A stretch of 51,114 bases of DNA from Ornithoclostridium sp949298505 (lineage in GTDB: Bacteria > Bacillota > Clostridia > Christensenellales > UBA3700), in contig CASFWW010000032.1 in assembly GCA_949298505.1 (NCBI GenBank), forward strand, positions 1 through 51,114, read 5' to 3'. Each line of letters begins with the position of its first letter. Within the stretch, counting starts at the first letter, position 1. This document shows positions 1 to 7,073 of the stretch, piece by piece. The notes under the pieces are model-generated. The model did no database searches. It saw nothing but the letters and a program-made list of their open reading frames with translations, and was not told where the DNA came from. The translations under genes and the position numbers were made by a program.

Positions 1-279
1 CAATCTCTAACTCTTTAAACTCGTTGACTTTGCTTGTGTTTAATTGTACACTCGCTAATTTTTAAGTTCAAAGCAGTTGTTTTCGCTTTTATGCTCAACT
101 TCTACTTCTCACCTTTCTGTTCAGTTTTTAATGTCCGTTTGAAGCCGTCCTTTTCAGACAGCTTTGTAATTGTAGCATACCCGTTTTTTAAAGTCAACGG
201 ATTTTTTACCGATTTTTACAAATTTTTTATATTTTCTCACGCGCAAGAATTATACGCGCGGTCAATATATCTTTTGTTT

Positions 280-1368
280 TCAGGCGTCGTATCTGCGCTC
301 GATCACTCCGCCCCCGAGACATACGTCTCCGCGGTAAAGCACCGCATACTGACCTTCTGCAATCGCCCTCTGCGCGCGTTCGAACACAAGCTTCACCCCG
401 CCGCCCGGCTTTTTTGTGCATACGGCTTTCTGAAGCGGCTGACGGTGTCGTATCCTGACCTCACATTCAAACGCGTCTTCTTCCGGCTCGAACGGGATAA
501 AGTTGAATCCGTCCGTCTCCAATGCGTTGTGATAAAGAAGGGACTGATCTCCTTTGGATACGTACAAAATATTCTTCTCAACGTCCTTTCCGACGACGAA
601 CCACGCGCCGTCCGCCGCACCTTTCACGCCGCCTATGCCGAGCCCTTTACGCTGACCGAGAGTATAATAGAAAACGCCGTCATGCTGTCCGATAATTTTC
701 CCGCCCGTGTCGATTATGTCACCTTTTTGCATTGGTATATACTTGGATAAGAAGGCTCTGAAATTGCGTTCTCCGATAAAGCATATGCCGGTGCTGTCCT
801 TCTTTTCCGCGGTGGACAAACCGTACTTTAAAGCAAGTTCTCTGACGGTCGGCTTGTCCAGATCCCCTATCGGGAAAAGTACGTCTTTGAGCTGATCGGA
901 AGTCACCTGATTGAGAAAATACGTCTGATCCTTGTTCTGATCTTTTGCCTTCAGAAGGAAGTTCGCGCCGTCCTCTCTGTGATAGACGTTGCAGTAGTGC
1001 CCGGTCGCGATATAGTCCGCACCCATCTTCCTCGCCTGCTCCACAAAGGGTGCGAATTTGATCTCGCGGTTGCAAAGCACGTCCGGGTTCGGAGTCCTGC
1101 CCTTCTTGTACTCTTCGACGAAATGTTTGAAAACTCTGTCGTAATATTCGTCCGCAACGTCCACACTGTAATACGGCACGCCTATCTTCGCGCATACCGA
1201 GCGCACGTCGTAAAAATCTTCGTCTGCCGTACAGCAACCGGTCTCGTCCTTTTCGTGCCAGTTGCGCATGAAAAGACCGACGACGTCGTAGCCCTGCTCC
1301 TTCAGAAGCAGCGCCGCCAGGGAGCTGTCCACGCCCCCGCTCATTCCGACAACGACTCTTTTTGACAT
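280..1368 (-). CDS. mnmA: tRNA-specific 2-thiouridylase MnmA
   Basis: MnmA installs the 2-thio group on U34 of tRNA-Lys, -Glu and -Gln, using persulfide sulfur and ATP, in the cytoplasm. The 362-residue product has the usual family length. The N-terminal ATP pyrophosphatase loop SGGVDSS lies at residues 10-16. The two catalytic cysteines expected of the family are visible: Cys99 in the VLCNREIKF motif and Cys196 in STGICFIGERNF. The middle and C-terminal regions carry the typical QNKDQTYFL and LGQRKGLGIGG segments. The ATG follows a GAGGAAAT Shine-Dalgarno region, and a sigma-A promoter lies about 30 bp upstream. It appears to be transcribed alone. Identification is firm. Confidence 0.97.
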   Translation of the reverse strand: MSKRVVVGMSGGVDSSLAALLLKEQGYDVVGLFMRNWHEKDETGCCTADEDFYDVRSVCAKIGVPYYSVDVADEYYDRVFKHFVEEYKKGRTPNPDVLCNREIKFAPFVEQARKMGADYIATGHYCNVYHREDGANFLLKAKDQNKDQTYFLNQVTSDQLKDVLFPIGDLDKPTVRELALKYGLSTAEKKDSTGICFIGERNFRAFLSKYIPMQKGDIIDTGGKIIGQHDGVFYYTLGQRKGLGIGGVKGAADGAWFVVGKDVEKNILYVSKGDQSLLYHNALETDGFNFIPFEPEEDAFECEVRIRHRQPLQKAVCTKKPGGGVKLVFERAQRAIAEGQYAVLYRGDVCLGGGVIERRYDA

Positions 1369-1401
1369 ATTTCCTCGCTTTCCGCTTTTTGCGGCATAGC
1401 T

Positions 1402-1430
1402 ATTATAATATAAAATACAAATTATTTCAA
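1402..1430 (-). promoter_or_regulatory. sigma-A promoter of mnmA
   Basis: On the minus strand TTGAAA (1430-1425) is followed after exactly 17 bp by TATAAT (1407-1402). The predicted transcript starts near 1395 and reaches the mnmA ATG at 1368 through a short leader with a GCCGCAAAAAGCGG mini-hairpin. Confidence 0.65.
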
Positions 1431-1486
1431 CAAAATGGTATCTGCGCCGGCTCTTTGTCCAAACCTTTTTAAAACTCCAAACGTTT

Positions 1487-1642
1487 TCAGAACGTTACGA
1501 TTTCTTTTTGAACTTGCATTCCGGATAATTCGAACAGCCTGAAAACTCCCATTTTACCTTTTCTTTCAGGAGATTTCGCATATGCCGCTGATATTATTAC
1601 GACGACTGTCGCAAGAAAACCGAATCCTATTATCCACCACAT
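1487..1642 (-). CDS. Small single-span membrane protein, unknown function
   Basis: This 51-residue ORF starts MWWIIGFGF and has one hydrophobic segment at about residues 2-21, then a basic, proline-containing tail (AKSPERKGK). That reads as a membrane-anchored peptide with a short cytoplasmic tail. The ATG at 1642 was chosen over an in-frame start 30 bp upstream because a TTGTAA-17-TATAAT promoter overlaps the upstream start and an AAGG Shine-Dalgarno sequence precedes 1642. It does not overlap another gene. No family was recognised. Its own promoter and ribosome binding site make it likely to be expressed, but such small ORFs can be chance. Confidence 0.45.
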   Translation of the reverse strand: MWWIIGFGFLATVVVIISAAYAKSPERKGKMGVFRLFELSGMQVQKEIVTF

Positions 1643-1658
1643 AACGCACCTTGATTGA

Positions 1659-1687
1659 ATTATACCACACAATTTTATTCCTTACAA
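1659..1687 (-). promoter_or_regulatory. sigma-A promoter of the small membrane protein
   Basis: Minus-strand TTGTAA (1687-1682), 17-bp spacer, TATAAT (1664-1659). The start point predicted about seven bases on gives a leader of roughly 10-15 nt before the ATG at 1642. Confidence 0.5.
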
Positions 1688-1803
1688 GCGCGCCTACACG
1701 CTCCGCAGCCGGCTGCCTTCTTCGACGGCTCGTCCGTTTCCATTGTGATCTTTGACGATCGCGGTTTCACGATGTGTAACGCATACCAGCTGATTTTCAT
1801 ATA

Positions 1804-2097
1804 ATGTACCGTCGCAAATGCGACAACGGAAATAATGTGGATTCTTTCAACGAAAATCAGACCTGCCCCACCGTGGGATATCAGGCGGCGTCCGTCTGCG
1901 TACCCGTGACCGTCACGCCTTTTGCCTCTGCCGGAGCAACGGTCACGAAATGTTGCGGAGCGGCAACCGTGGTAAGCAACTGTGAAGACGGATGCCGTCT
2001 GCTTGTCATTCAGAGACTCAAAGTCAGATTCCCTGTCTGCTACAAAGCGGAAGTCATACCCGAAAAATCGGAAACAGTCTGCACCGAAGACTGCTGA
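1804..2097 (+). CDS. Cysteine-rich small protein, unknown function
   Basis: The 97-residue product has ten cysteines (positions 6, 21, 32, 50, 51, 60, 64, 79, 93 and 97), including a CC pair and a C-terminal TEDC. The centre (CPTVGYQAASVCVPVTVTPFA) resembles short Cys-rich clostridial proteins I have seen annotated only as hypothetical or surface/spore-related; I cannot name a family with confidence. There is no signal peptide or membrane span. The annotated ATG has no good Shine-Dalgarno sequence, and an in-frame GTG 11 codons later is possible, so the N-terminus is uncertain. A clear terminator hairpin begins seven bases after the stop, which supports a real transcription unit. Confidence 0.6.
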   Translation: MYRRKCDNGNNVDSFNENQTCPTVGYQAASVCVPVTVTPFASAGATVTKCCGAATVVSNCEDGCRLLVIQRLKVRFPVCYKAEVIPEKSETVCTEDC

Positions 2098-2103
2098 AAA
2101 ATC

Positions 2104-2127
2104 GGACGGATATCAATCCGTCCTTTA
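2104..2127 (+). terminator. Intrinsic terminator after the Cys-rich gene
   Basis: An 8-bp GGACGGAT/ATCCGTCC stem with a 4-nt loop (2104-2123) is followed by TTTA. Reading the minus strand, the same hairpin is followed by a TTTTT run, so it could act in both directions. Confidence 0.6.
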
Positions 2128-2320
2128 CATATAAAAACTGATTATCTTTATCCCGGACAACTTGCAATAAACCTTGAAATATTTTCCTTTTTGACCGGTT
2201 GTACTCGCCCGCGGATTCAAACGTGTTTTCATCAAACGATTCAAGAAATATCAATCCGGAAATTTTCTGCGTCGTACTTAAATTTGCGCGTAGCAACTCC
2301 TTTCCGCCAAAAATTTTTCA

Positions 2321-2349
2321 TTGATTTTTATATAGTATTATGTTAGAAT
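2321..2349 (+). promoter_or_regulatory. sigma-A promoter of the GNAT/TIR operon
   Basis: TTGATT (2321-2326), 17-bp spacer, TAGAAT (2344-2349). It is the only good promoter match between 2.1 and 5.7 kb, so it probably drives everything from 2393 to 5685. Confidence 0.5.
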
Positions 2350-2392
2350 ATTTAATAATATAAATAATCGGGTTCACAAAGGAGCAAAACAA

Positions 2393-2537
2393 GTGAAATT
2401 TGATTATTCACTGATCACAAATGAGATAAACCAGTCTCTCATGATACGTCAAGACGGTGAATTATATATTTTACGGTGAAAAAACCGAATTCAGAGATTA
2501 TTACCCCGAAGACGATAAACTATGCGACGATCTCTAG
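2393..2537 (+). pseudogene. Broken small gene at the head of the GNAT/TIR operon
   Basis: A GTG start at 2393 sits eight bases after a good AAAGGAG. The frame reads VKFDYSLITNEINQSLMIRQ and stops at 2479. Removing one T from the run TTTT at 2469-2472 continues the protein as IYGEKTEFRDYYPEDDKLCDDL to TAG at 2535-2537. Reading through that TAG gives CKSGSFIIRNKIYAI up to the next gene's start. The protein-like composition on both sides suggests an ORF of about 60 codons broken by a one-base insertion and a nonsense codon, although an assembly error in the T run would explain the first break. No family was recognised. It would have been the first gene of the operon. Confidence 0.4.
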
Positions 2538-2574
2538 TGCAAATCCGGATCTTTTATCATAAGAAATAAAATAT

Positions 2575-3468
2575 ATGCAATTCAAAAATATATCTGCAAA
2601 CGAAATACCGTTAATCAATGAATTTTTCACATGTCAGCCGTATTCTACATGTGATTTTACACTGTTGGGCTTATATATGTGGATAAGCCATTTCAATTAT
2701 GAATACGCCTTTGAAAACGGAACGCTGTTTATCAGAGAACATACTGAAACCGGCGAAAAATATCTGATCCCTCTCAGCAAGACACTGACTGCAATTGACA
2801 GTATACGATACCTGATCGACAACTGCGACACCTGCTCCGACCGGATCGTTCTGACTGCTGTCCCAGAAATTCTGATCAGCGATATAGAGAATAATTTTGC
2901 ATCAGATGCGGTTTTAACGCGTGACTGGTCAGATTATATTTATTGCGCACAGGACATGCTGTCTTTAAAAGGCAAAAAATACAGCAAAAAGCGCAATCTG
3001 ATCCATCAATTTCTCAATTCATACAAGTGTGATGTCAAACCAATACAAAAAGAAAACATCGGCGAAATATTAAATTTTGTTCAGGAGTTCAGCAATTCTG
3101 AAGAGCTGTCTGCCCTTGCCCGCTATGAAAACAACGAGACGATCGATGTGTTGAACAACTATGACAAATTCTCGGGTTTATACGGTTTTGTCTATTATGT
3201 AGACGGAAAGATCATAGGTTTTTCCGTCTGCGAATGTCACAACGATATTTGCTTCATTCAAATAGAAAAAGCGCTGAAAGATTATAAAGGTGCTTATCAG
3301 TTCATCTTCTGGAGAACCGTTAATGAAATCTTTAAAGAACAGCCGTTTCAGTACGTAAACAGAGAGGAAGATGTCGGAGATGTCGATTTAAGAAAAGCGA
3401 AAATGTCATATTATCCTTTAAAACTGTTGAATAAGTACGAGGTGACGATTAATATTGGAAATCATTAA
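2575..3468 (+). CDS. DUF2156 / phosphatidylglycerol lysyltransferase C-terminal-like protein
   Basis: The 297-residue protein matches the DUF2156 family, a double-GNAT fold related to the soluble aminoacyl-transfer domain of MprF-type enzymes. Diagnostic segments are DYIYCAQDMLSLKGKKYSKKRNL (about residues 122-144) and YVNREEDVGDVDLRKAKMSYYP near the C-terminus. There are no membrane segments, so it is the stand-alone cytosolic form, which has no settled substrate; aminoacyl-tRNA is the family-based guess. The start lacks a strong ribosome binding site and lies just after the broken small gene, so translation may depend on coupling. The 3' end overlaps the next gene by 14 bp. Base composition is AT-rich relative to the 7-20 kb region. 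Confidence 0.85.
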   Translation: MQFKNISANEIPLINEFFTCQPYSTCDFTLLGLYMWISHFNYEYAFENGTLFIREHTETGEKYLIPLSKTLTAIDSIRYLIDNCDTCSDRIVLTAVPEILISDIENNFASDAVLTRDWSDYIYCAQDMLSLKGKKYSKKRNLIHQFLNSYKCDVKPIQKENIGEILNFVQEFSNSEELSALARYENNETIDVLNNYDKFSGLYGFVYYVDGKIIGFSVCECHNDICFIQIEKALKDYKGAYQFIFWRTVNEIFKEQPFQYVNREEDVGDVDLRKAKMSYYPLKLLNKYEVTINIGNH

Positions 3469-4033
3469 TTACGACAATTCATTATCAAACGAAATACGTC
3501 TGATCTCCGCCGAGTGCTTTTTGGGTTCCGCATTTTATTCATTCTATAAAGCTCAGGGTGCGGCGGGAAAACAAAAGTTGAGCGCTATGTTTGCAAACAG
3601 CATGTCTCTGTGCGCAAGAATCGGCACCGCAAAATGCGCAACGGTAAACGATGAGGTTGTCGGTTTTATTATGGGATTCGACTATCACACGATCAAAAAG
3701 CAGTACCCTGCCGAATTCAGGTATTTCTTTGTGGATGAAAATATTGATGAGCAAAATGCTTTGTTGAGCGAAGATTTTCTTCAACTTGACAATATTGCTT
3801 CAAAATATCCCGATTGCGCTTATCTGATGTGCGTCGCCGTCAAAATAAAATATCGCCGTAAAGGCATCGCCGGCGAATTGATCAGATCGTTTTTAAATAC
3901 CTATCCGGGACATAGCATCATTACGGATGTGGTCAGTCCCGACATGGAAAACCTGTGCAAAAACTTAGGCTTCAACAAAATCAACAATGCCATGCCCGAC
4001 TGTTCGGTTTATGCCATTGAAAAGCGTCCTTGA
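3455..4033 (+). CDS. GNAT family N-acetyltransferase
   Basis: This 192-residue GNAT-fold protein has an acyl-CoA pyrophosphate-binding motif A in CVAVKIKYRRKGIAGELI (the R/Q-x-x-G-x-G/A pattern, about residues 127-144), preceded by the beta-strand region around VVGFIMGF. The substrate is unknown. The start is a TTG at 3455, supported by GAGGTG ten bases upstream inside the DUF2156 gene; the overlap implies translational coupling. It is the second of three free-standing GNAT-fold proteins in the operon. Family assignment is firm, function open. Confidence 0.85.
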   Translation: MEIINYDNSLSNEIRLISAECFLGSAFYSFYKAQGAAGKQKLSAMFANSMSLCARIGTAKCATVNDEVVGFIMGFDYHTIKKQYPAEFRYFFVDENIDEQNALLSEDFLQLDNIASKYPDCAYLMCVAVKIKYRRKGIAGELIRSFLNTYPGHSIITDVVSPDMENLCKNLGFNKINNAMPDCSVYAIEKRP

Positions 4034-4099
4034 TCAAAATCACTGCGTCAGCTTTTATCAAACCCGGATTTTTATATTAGTACGAGGAGGAAAACAATA

Positions 4100-5155
4100 T
4101 TGAAATACGATGTATTTATTTCCCATTCTTCTGTAAACGCAAAACTGGCAGAATATATAGTTGAAGAACTGGAAAGCAAAGGATTGCATTGCTTTATCGC
4201 TCCCAGAAACATGACCGGCGGTGCGGATTACGCTTCCGAGTTGGTCGAAAATATCACGGAATGCCCTATCTTCCTGTTTTTGTTTACAAACGAATCAAAC
4301 AAATCGGGAATGGTTATTCGTGAAATTAACGAAGCGGTAACTTTAAATAAATATATTATCACATTGAAAATCGATAATATCGAGCCCAACAACTCGTTAA
4401 GATTTTATCTTAGCGTAAATCACTGGTTGAGCGTCAGCAATCCGGTAAACATCAACGACATTGAAATAATCTTTAACACGATAATAAAAGCGTTGCCGAT
4501 CCAGATCAACGAAGAGAAGAAAATCAACTATGAAGGATATCATGTCCTGAATTCAAGCGACCTGGTCAAGATCGGATACTCATACAAAAAAATCAACATC
4601 GCTTGTTTAAACATTGATTTCGATTACTTGAAAAAAGAGGAACTGTCGGAATTGATCGATGCGGAAATTGCAGAACAGGAATGGCTTGACAATTTTGAAA
4701 TGTTTCCGGACTTGTCCGATTTTCTCGTTTACAACGACGAGATCGTCGGTTATTACACGTTCGCTTTTGTCAACGACTCAAACATAGAACAACTGCTCAA
4801 TGGCGACATTTTAACTCCTTCGATGTTTGAATACTACGAATTCGGCGGTATTCAGAACGCATATGCAACTTTCTTCCCCATAAGAAAAGCTCACAGCACC
4901 GGTCAGAATTATAAGGCACTATTAGATGATTTTTTCAAAAAAATACATCTTGTTTCATCATCCAATGATGTAAAACTGAATCAGATTGCCATAATGTCTT
5001 ATTCAAACAATACAAATAAGGCATTAAACGCTCTCGGTCTGAAATGTATCACAACAAACAGCGCAAAAGGTTCACTTTATATTATTAACCGTGACTCCTT
5101 GCAATCCACGCGCTTCAACACACTTTACCCTGACGTACAGGAGATCCTTATATGA
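4100..5155 (+). CDS. TIR domain fused to a GNAT-like acyltransferase domain
   Basis: The 351-residue protein starts with a TIR domain (about residues 1-133). It opens KYDVFISHSS, has the CFIAPRNM strand, and has a helix VIREINEA whose Glu75 sits where NAD-cleaving TIR domains carry the catalytic glutamate. Residues 150-351 look GNAT-like: a strand-loop IVGYYTFAF, then a long stretch ending in an ALGLKCI segment typical of the C-terminal GNAT strand, but the classic Q/RxxGxG/A loop is weak (KAHSTGQNYKALL). The start is TTG at 4100, nine bases after GAGGAGG. The gene ends in a 4-bp ATGA overlap with the next GNAT. Bacterial TIR domains usually hydrolyse NAD or make cyclic ADP-ribose signals; the role of this fusion is unknown to me. 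Confidence 0.8.
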   Translation: MKYDVFISHSSVNAKLAEYIVEELESKGLHCFIAPRNMTGGADYASELVENITECPIFLFLFTNESNKSGMVIREINEAVTLNKYIITLKIDNIEPNNSLRFYLSVNHWLSVSNPVNINDIEIIFNTIIKALPIQINEEKKINYEGYHVLNSSDLVKIGYSYKKINIACLNIDFDYLKKEELSELIDAEIAEQEWLDNFEMFPDLSDFLVYNDEIVGYYTFAFVNDSNIEQLLNGDILTPSMFEYYEFGGIQNAYATFFPIRKAHSTGQNYKALLDDFFKKIHLVSSSNDVKLNQIAIMSYSNNTNKALNALGLKCITTNSAKGSLYIINRDSLQSTRFNTLYPDVQEILI

Positions 5156-5685
5156 TTGAAAAAAAACTGATAACAAAAGACAACCTGGACTTTGCGTTGA
5201 AAATACAAAAAACCATATTCCCGGATTTTGACGCATCCAGCAACTATCTGAGCTCGATAAACGACAATAAAACGCTTAAATATTATTTGTTGTACCACAA
5301 TAATATCTGCATAGGAATATCGGGTTTTTACAAATCAGACGAGGACAACAACAGCGGATGGTTGGGATGGTTCGGTATACTTCCAGAATACAGGAGAAAA
5401 CATTTCGGGACGTCTGCTCTTCAATTGTATTTTGACGAATGTCTGGAAAACGGTTGCTCCCATGCCCGCCTGTATACTGACCTGTACGATAATTATGCTA
5501 CCATTCAGTTTTATCTGAAAAACGGCATGATCGCAGAGATATATGATAATCCTGATGACAACACGCACGGTATAGGAGTGCTGGTCTTTTCAAAGTTGTT
5601 GGACAAGTCTGAACATTTTGAACTTTGGCAAAGCAAAAACTTACACCTGAACCAACAACTGGAAAAACAGAAAATAAATAAATAG
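5152..5685 (+). CDS. GNAT family N-acetyltransferase
   Basis: The 177-residue GNAT protein has an intact motif A, GILPEYRRKHFGTSAL (about residues 75-90), and the downstream ARLYTD...NYATIQFYLKNGM segment typical of the acetyl-CoA-binding core and the Y-containing C-terminal helix. It starts with an ATG overlapping the stop of the TIR-GNAT gene (ATGA), so the two should be made together. The tail (residues 155-177) is hydrophilic and Gln/Lys-rich. The substrate cannot be predicted. It may act on, or in opposition to, the TIR-GNAT partner; that is inference from coupling only. Confidence 0.85.
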   Translation: MIEKKLITKDNLDFALKIQKTIFPDFDASSNYLSSINDNKTLKYYLLYHNNICIGISGFYKSDEDNNSGWLGWFGILPEYRRKHFGTSALQLYFDECLENGCSHARLYTDLYDNYATIQFYLKNGMIAEIYDNPDDNTHGIGVLVFSKLLDKSEHFELWQSKNLHLNQQLEKQKINK

Positions 5686-5876
5686 ACTGTATTAATTATC
5701 CACGCCAGCTTGAGACTTTGCCGTAAATCCGCTTTTAACGTCAGACACGTTTCGGTGCCCCGAAGCGGAAATATTCGCATTCTCTTTCCGGTTCATACGA
5801 CGGGGAGTTTCGTCTTGCGACGAAAACCGCGGCATCTGAAGTTGTTGCGCCTGACAATATTTGTACTGCCGCGCCG

Positions 5877-5905
5877 AACCCGTTGTGCTTGGCACAACAG
5901 GGTTC
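5877..5905 (+). terminator. Hairpin after the GNAT/TIR operon, possible terminator
   Basis: A GAACCC...GGGTTC outer stem encloses TTGTG/CACAA with a CTTGG loop. It is followed by TTGTCCCCCTT rather than a clean T run, so termination is uncertain. It directly abuts the tRNA-derived inverted repeat. Confidence 0.35.
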
Positions 5906-5910
5906 TTGTC

Positions 5911-6038
<128 letters not shown>

Positions 6039-6062
6039 GAGGTCAATTTGTTTCGTATTTTT

Positions 6063-6091
6063 ATTATACATATTATGTAGATCAATATCAA
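6063..6091 (-). promoter_or_regulatory. sigma-A promoter of tRNA-Ala
   Basis: Minus-strand TTGATA (6091-6086), 17-bp spacer, TATAAT (6068-6063), about 25 bp upstream of the mature 5' end. Confidence 0.7.
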
Positions 6092-6176
6092 CAGTTTTTT
6101 GCAATATGAATGACAACTGAGGAAAAGGCTTTGATTTATCCAATCAAATTTAAATTCGCGAACGTAGTGAGCCAGT

Positions 6177-6211
6177 CGCAAAAAGTTGATAGTGCAGCGT
6201 GACTTTTTGCG
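6177..6211. repeat. Dispersed intergenic hairpin, CAAAAAGT/ACTTTTTG family
   Basis: A 10-bp perfect stem CGCAAAAAGT/ACTTTTTGCG encloses a 15-nt loop. Read on the minus strand, stem, loop and right flank resemble the three elements at 20825, 21289 and 21462, so this is one member of a repeat family in this genome. Confidence 0.55.
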
Positions 6212-6249
6212 AAAGCGGAAAAGCAAGCCGTAAATCAGACTTTTTAAAA

Positions 6250-6281
6250 AAAAGTCGCGGAAAAGGCTTAGCTTTTCCGCG
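6250..6281 (-). terminator. Intrinsic terminator of tRNA-Arg
   Basis: On the minus strand CGCGGAAAAG-CTAAGC-CTTTTCCGCG is followed by ACTTTTTTTT. It begins a few bases past the tRNA 3' end. Confidence 0.75.
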
Positions 6282-6283
6282 TG

Positions 6284-6360
6284 TGGCGCATCCGAGCGGA
6301 TTCGAACCGCTGACCTTCAGAGTCGGAGTCTGACGCTCTATCCAGCTGGGCTACGGGTGC
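6284..6360 (-). tRNA. tRNA-Arg (anticodon CCG)
   Basis: The 77-nt cloverleaf has anticodon stem TCAGA/TCTGA with loop CTCCGAC (anticodon CCG, reading CGG), T-arm AGCGG/CCGCT with loop TTCGAAT, discriminator G and encoded CCA. The acceptor stem GCACCCG/CGGATGC contains one C4-A69 mismatch; related arginine tRNAs usually have G69. Confidence 0.95.
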
Positions 6361-6373
6361 CTGCAACGATATT

Positions 6374-6402
6374 ATTATATCCTATCGGCGGCGCGTTTTC
6401 AA
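6374..6402 (-). promoter_or_regulatory. sigma-A promoter of tRNA-Arg
   Basis: Minus-strand TTGAAA (6402-6397), 17-bp spacer, TATAAT (6379-6374), about 14 bp before the mature 5' end. Confidence 0.7.
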
Positions 6403-6431
6403 ATAAAAGCGCGCATTTTGTAAAACGTATA

Positions 6432-6460
6432 TTGACATAAAGTTTTTACGCCCGTAAAAT
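6432..6460 (+). promoter_or_regulatory. sigma-A-like promoter of the ECF sigma operon
   Basis: TTGACA (6432-6437), 17-bp spacer, TAAAAT (6455-6460), 73 bp before the sigma factor ATG. I saw no second, ECF-type promoter that would indicate autoregulation. Confidence 0.6.
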
Positions 6461-6533
6461 AAAATTATGATGAATTTTTAAAATTCTGCCGAAAATCCGC
6501 TTTCTTTTACAGGTATATATTTACGAGAGGTCA

Positions 6534-7073
6534 ATGAGAGACAAAGACGATAAAAAAATTGGCAAGCTGATCGTAAAAATCGCTTGCGGAAACGAGTCGG
6601 CGCTGGACGAACTCTTTTATTCAACTAAGGAGCAAATGTATTTTGTCGCCTATCGTTATCTATGCGACAAAAGCAAGATACCGGACGTTCTCAATGACTC
6701 ATACTTCAAGATATACCGCTCAAGCGCAAGTTACAACCCGCATAAAAACGCAAGAACCTGGATGTACACGATCGTCAAGAACACTGCGTTAACCTACACG
6801 CACGCAGATATTTCGCGCGACGAAAGCGCTCTGACCGACATCAGCGCATGTTCTTCTGATTTCGTCGACAACTGCATAGAAGATCTGTCTTTAAAAGCCG
6901 CTCTTTTCTCCCTTGACGATGACAGCCGCACGGTGATCGTGATGAAATTCTGGGGCGGATATACGTTTTCGGAGATAGCGAAAGAAATGCGCCTGCCGCT
7001 GACCACCCTTTACGGCAGATACAAGACGGCGCTCAAAGCGGTGGAAAAGCACTTAAAGGAGGGGAACGTATGA
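6534..7073 (+). CDS. ECF-family RNA polymerase sigma factor
   Basis: This 179-residue protein has the two-domain layout of extracytoplasmic-function sigma factors. Region 2 spans about residues 22-90 (YRYLCDKSKIPDVLNDSYFKIYR..ARTWMYTIVKN). Region 4 spans about 122-172 and carries a helix-turn-helix (FSEIAKEMRLPLTTLYGRYKTALKAV). It redirects RNA polymerase to a stress or envelope regulon not identifiable here. It overlaps the next gene by 4 bp (ATGA), the usual sigma/anti-sigma coupling. Its 5' end is tight, with AGAGG only three bases from the ATG. Confidence 0.9.
   Translation: MRDKDDKKIGKLIVKIACGNESALDELFYSTKEQMYFVAYRYLCDKSKIPDVLNDSYFKIYRSSASYNPHKNARTWMYTIVKNTALTYTHADISRDESALTDISACSSDFVDNCIEDLSLKAALFSLDDDSRTVIVMKFWGGYTFSEIAKEMRLPLTTLYGRYKTALKAVEKHLKEGNV

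Noticed and set aside
34..750. Open frame of 238 codons on the plus strand
   Set aside because: Mostly antisense to mnmA, Phe/Arg-rich composition and no ribosome binding site.
2054..2296. 80-codon minus-strand frame
   Set aside because: It contains a terminator hairpin inside it and overlaps the end of the Cys-rich gene; no ribosome site.
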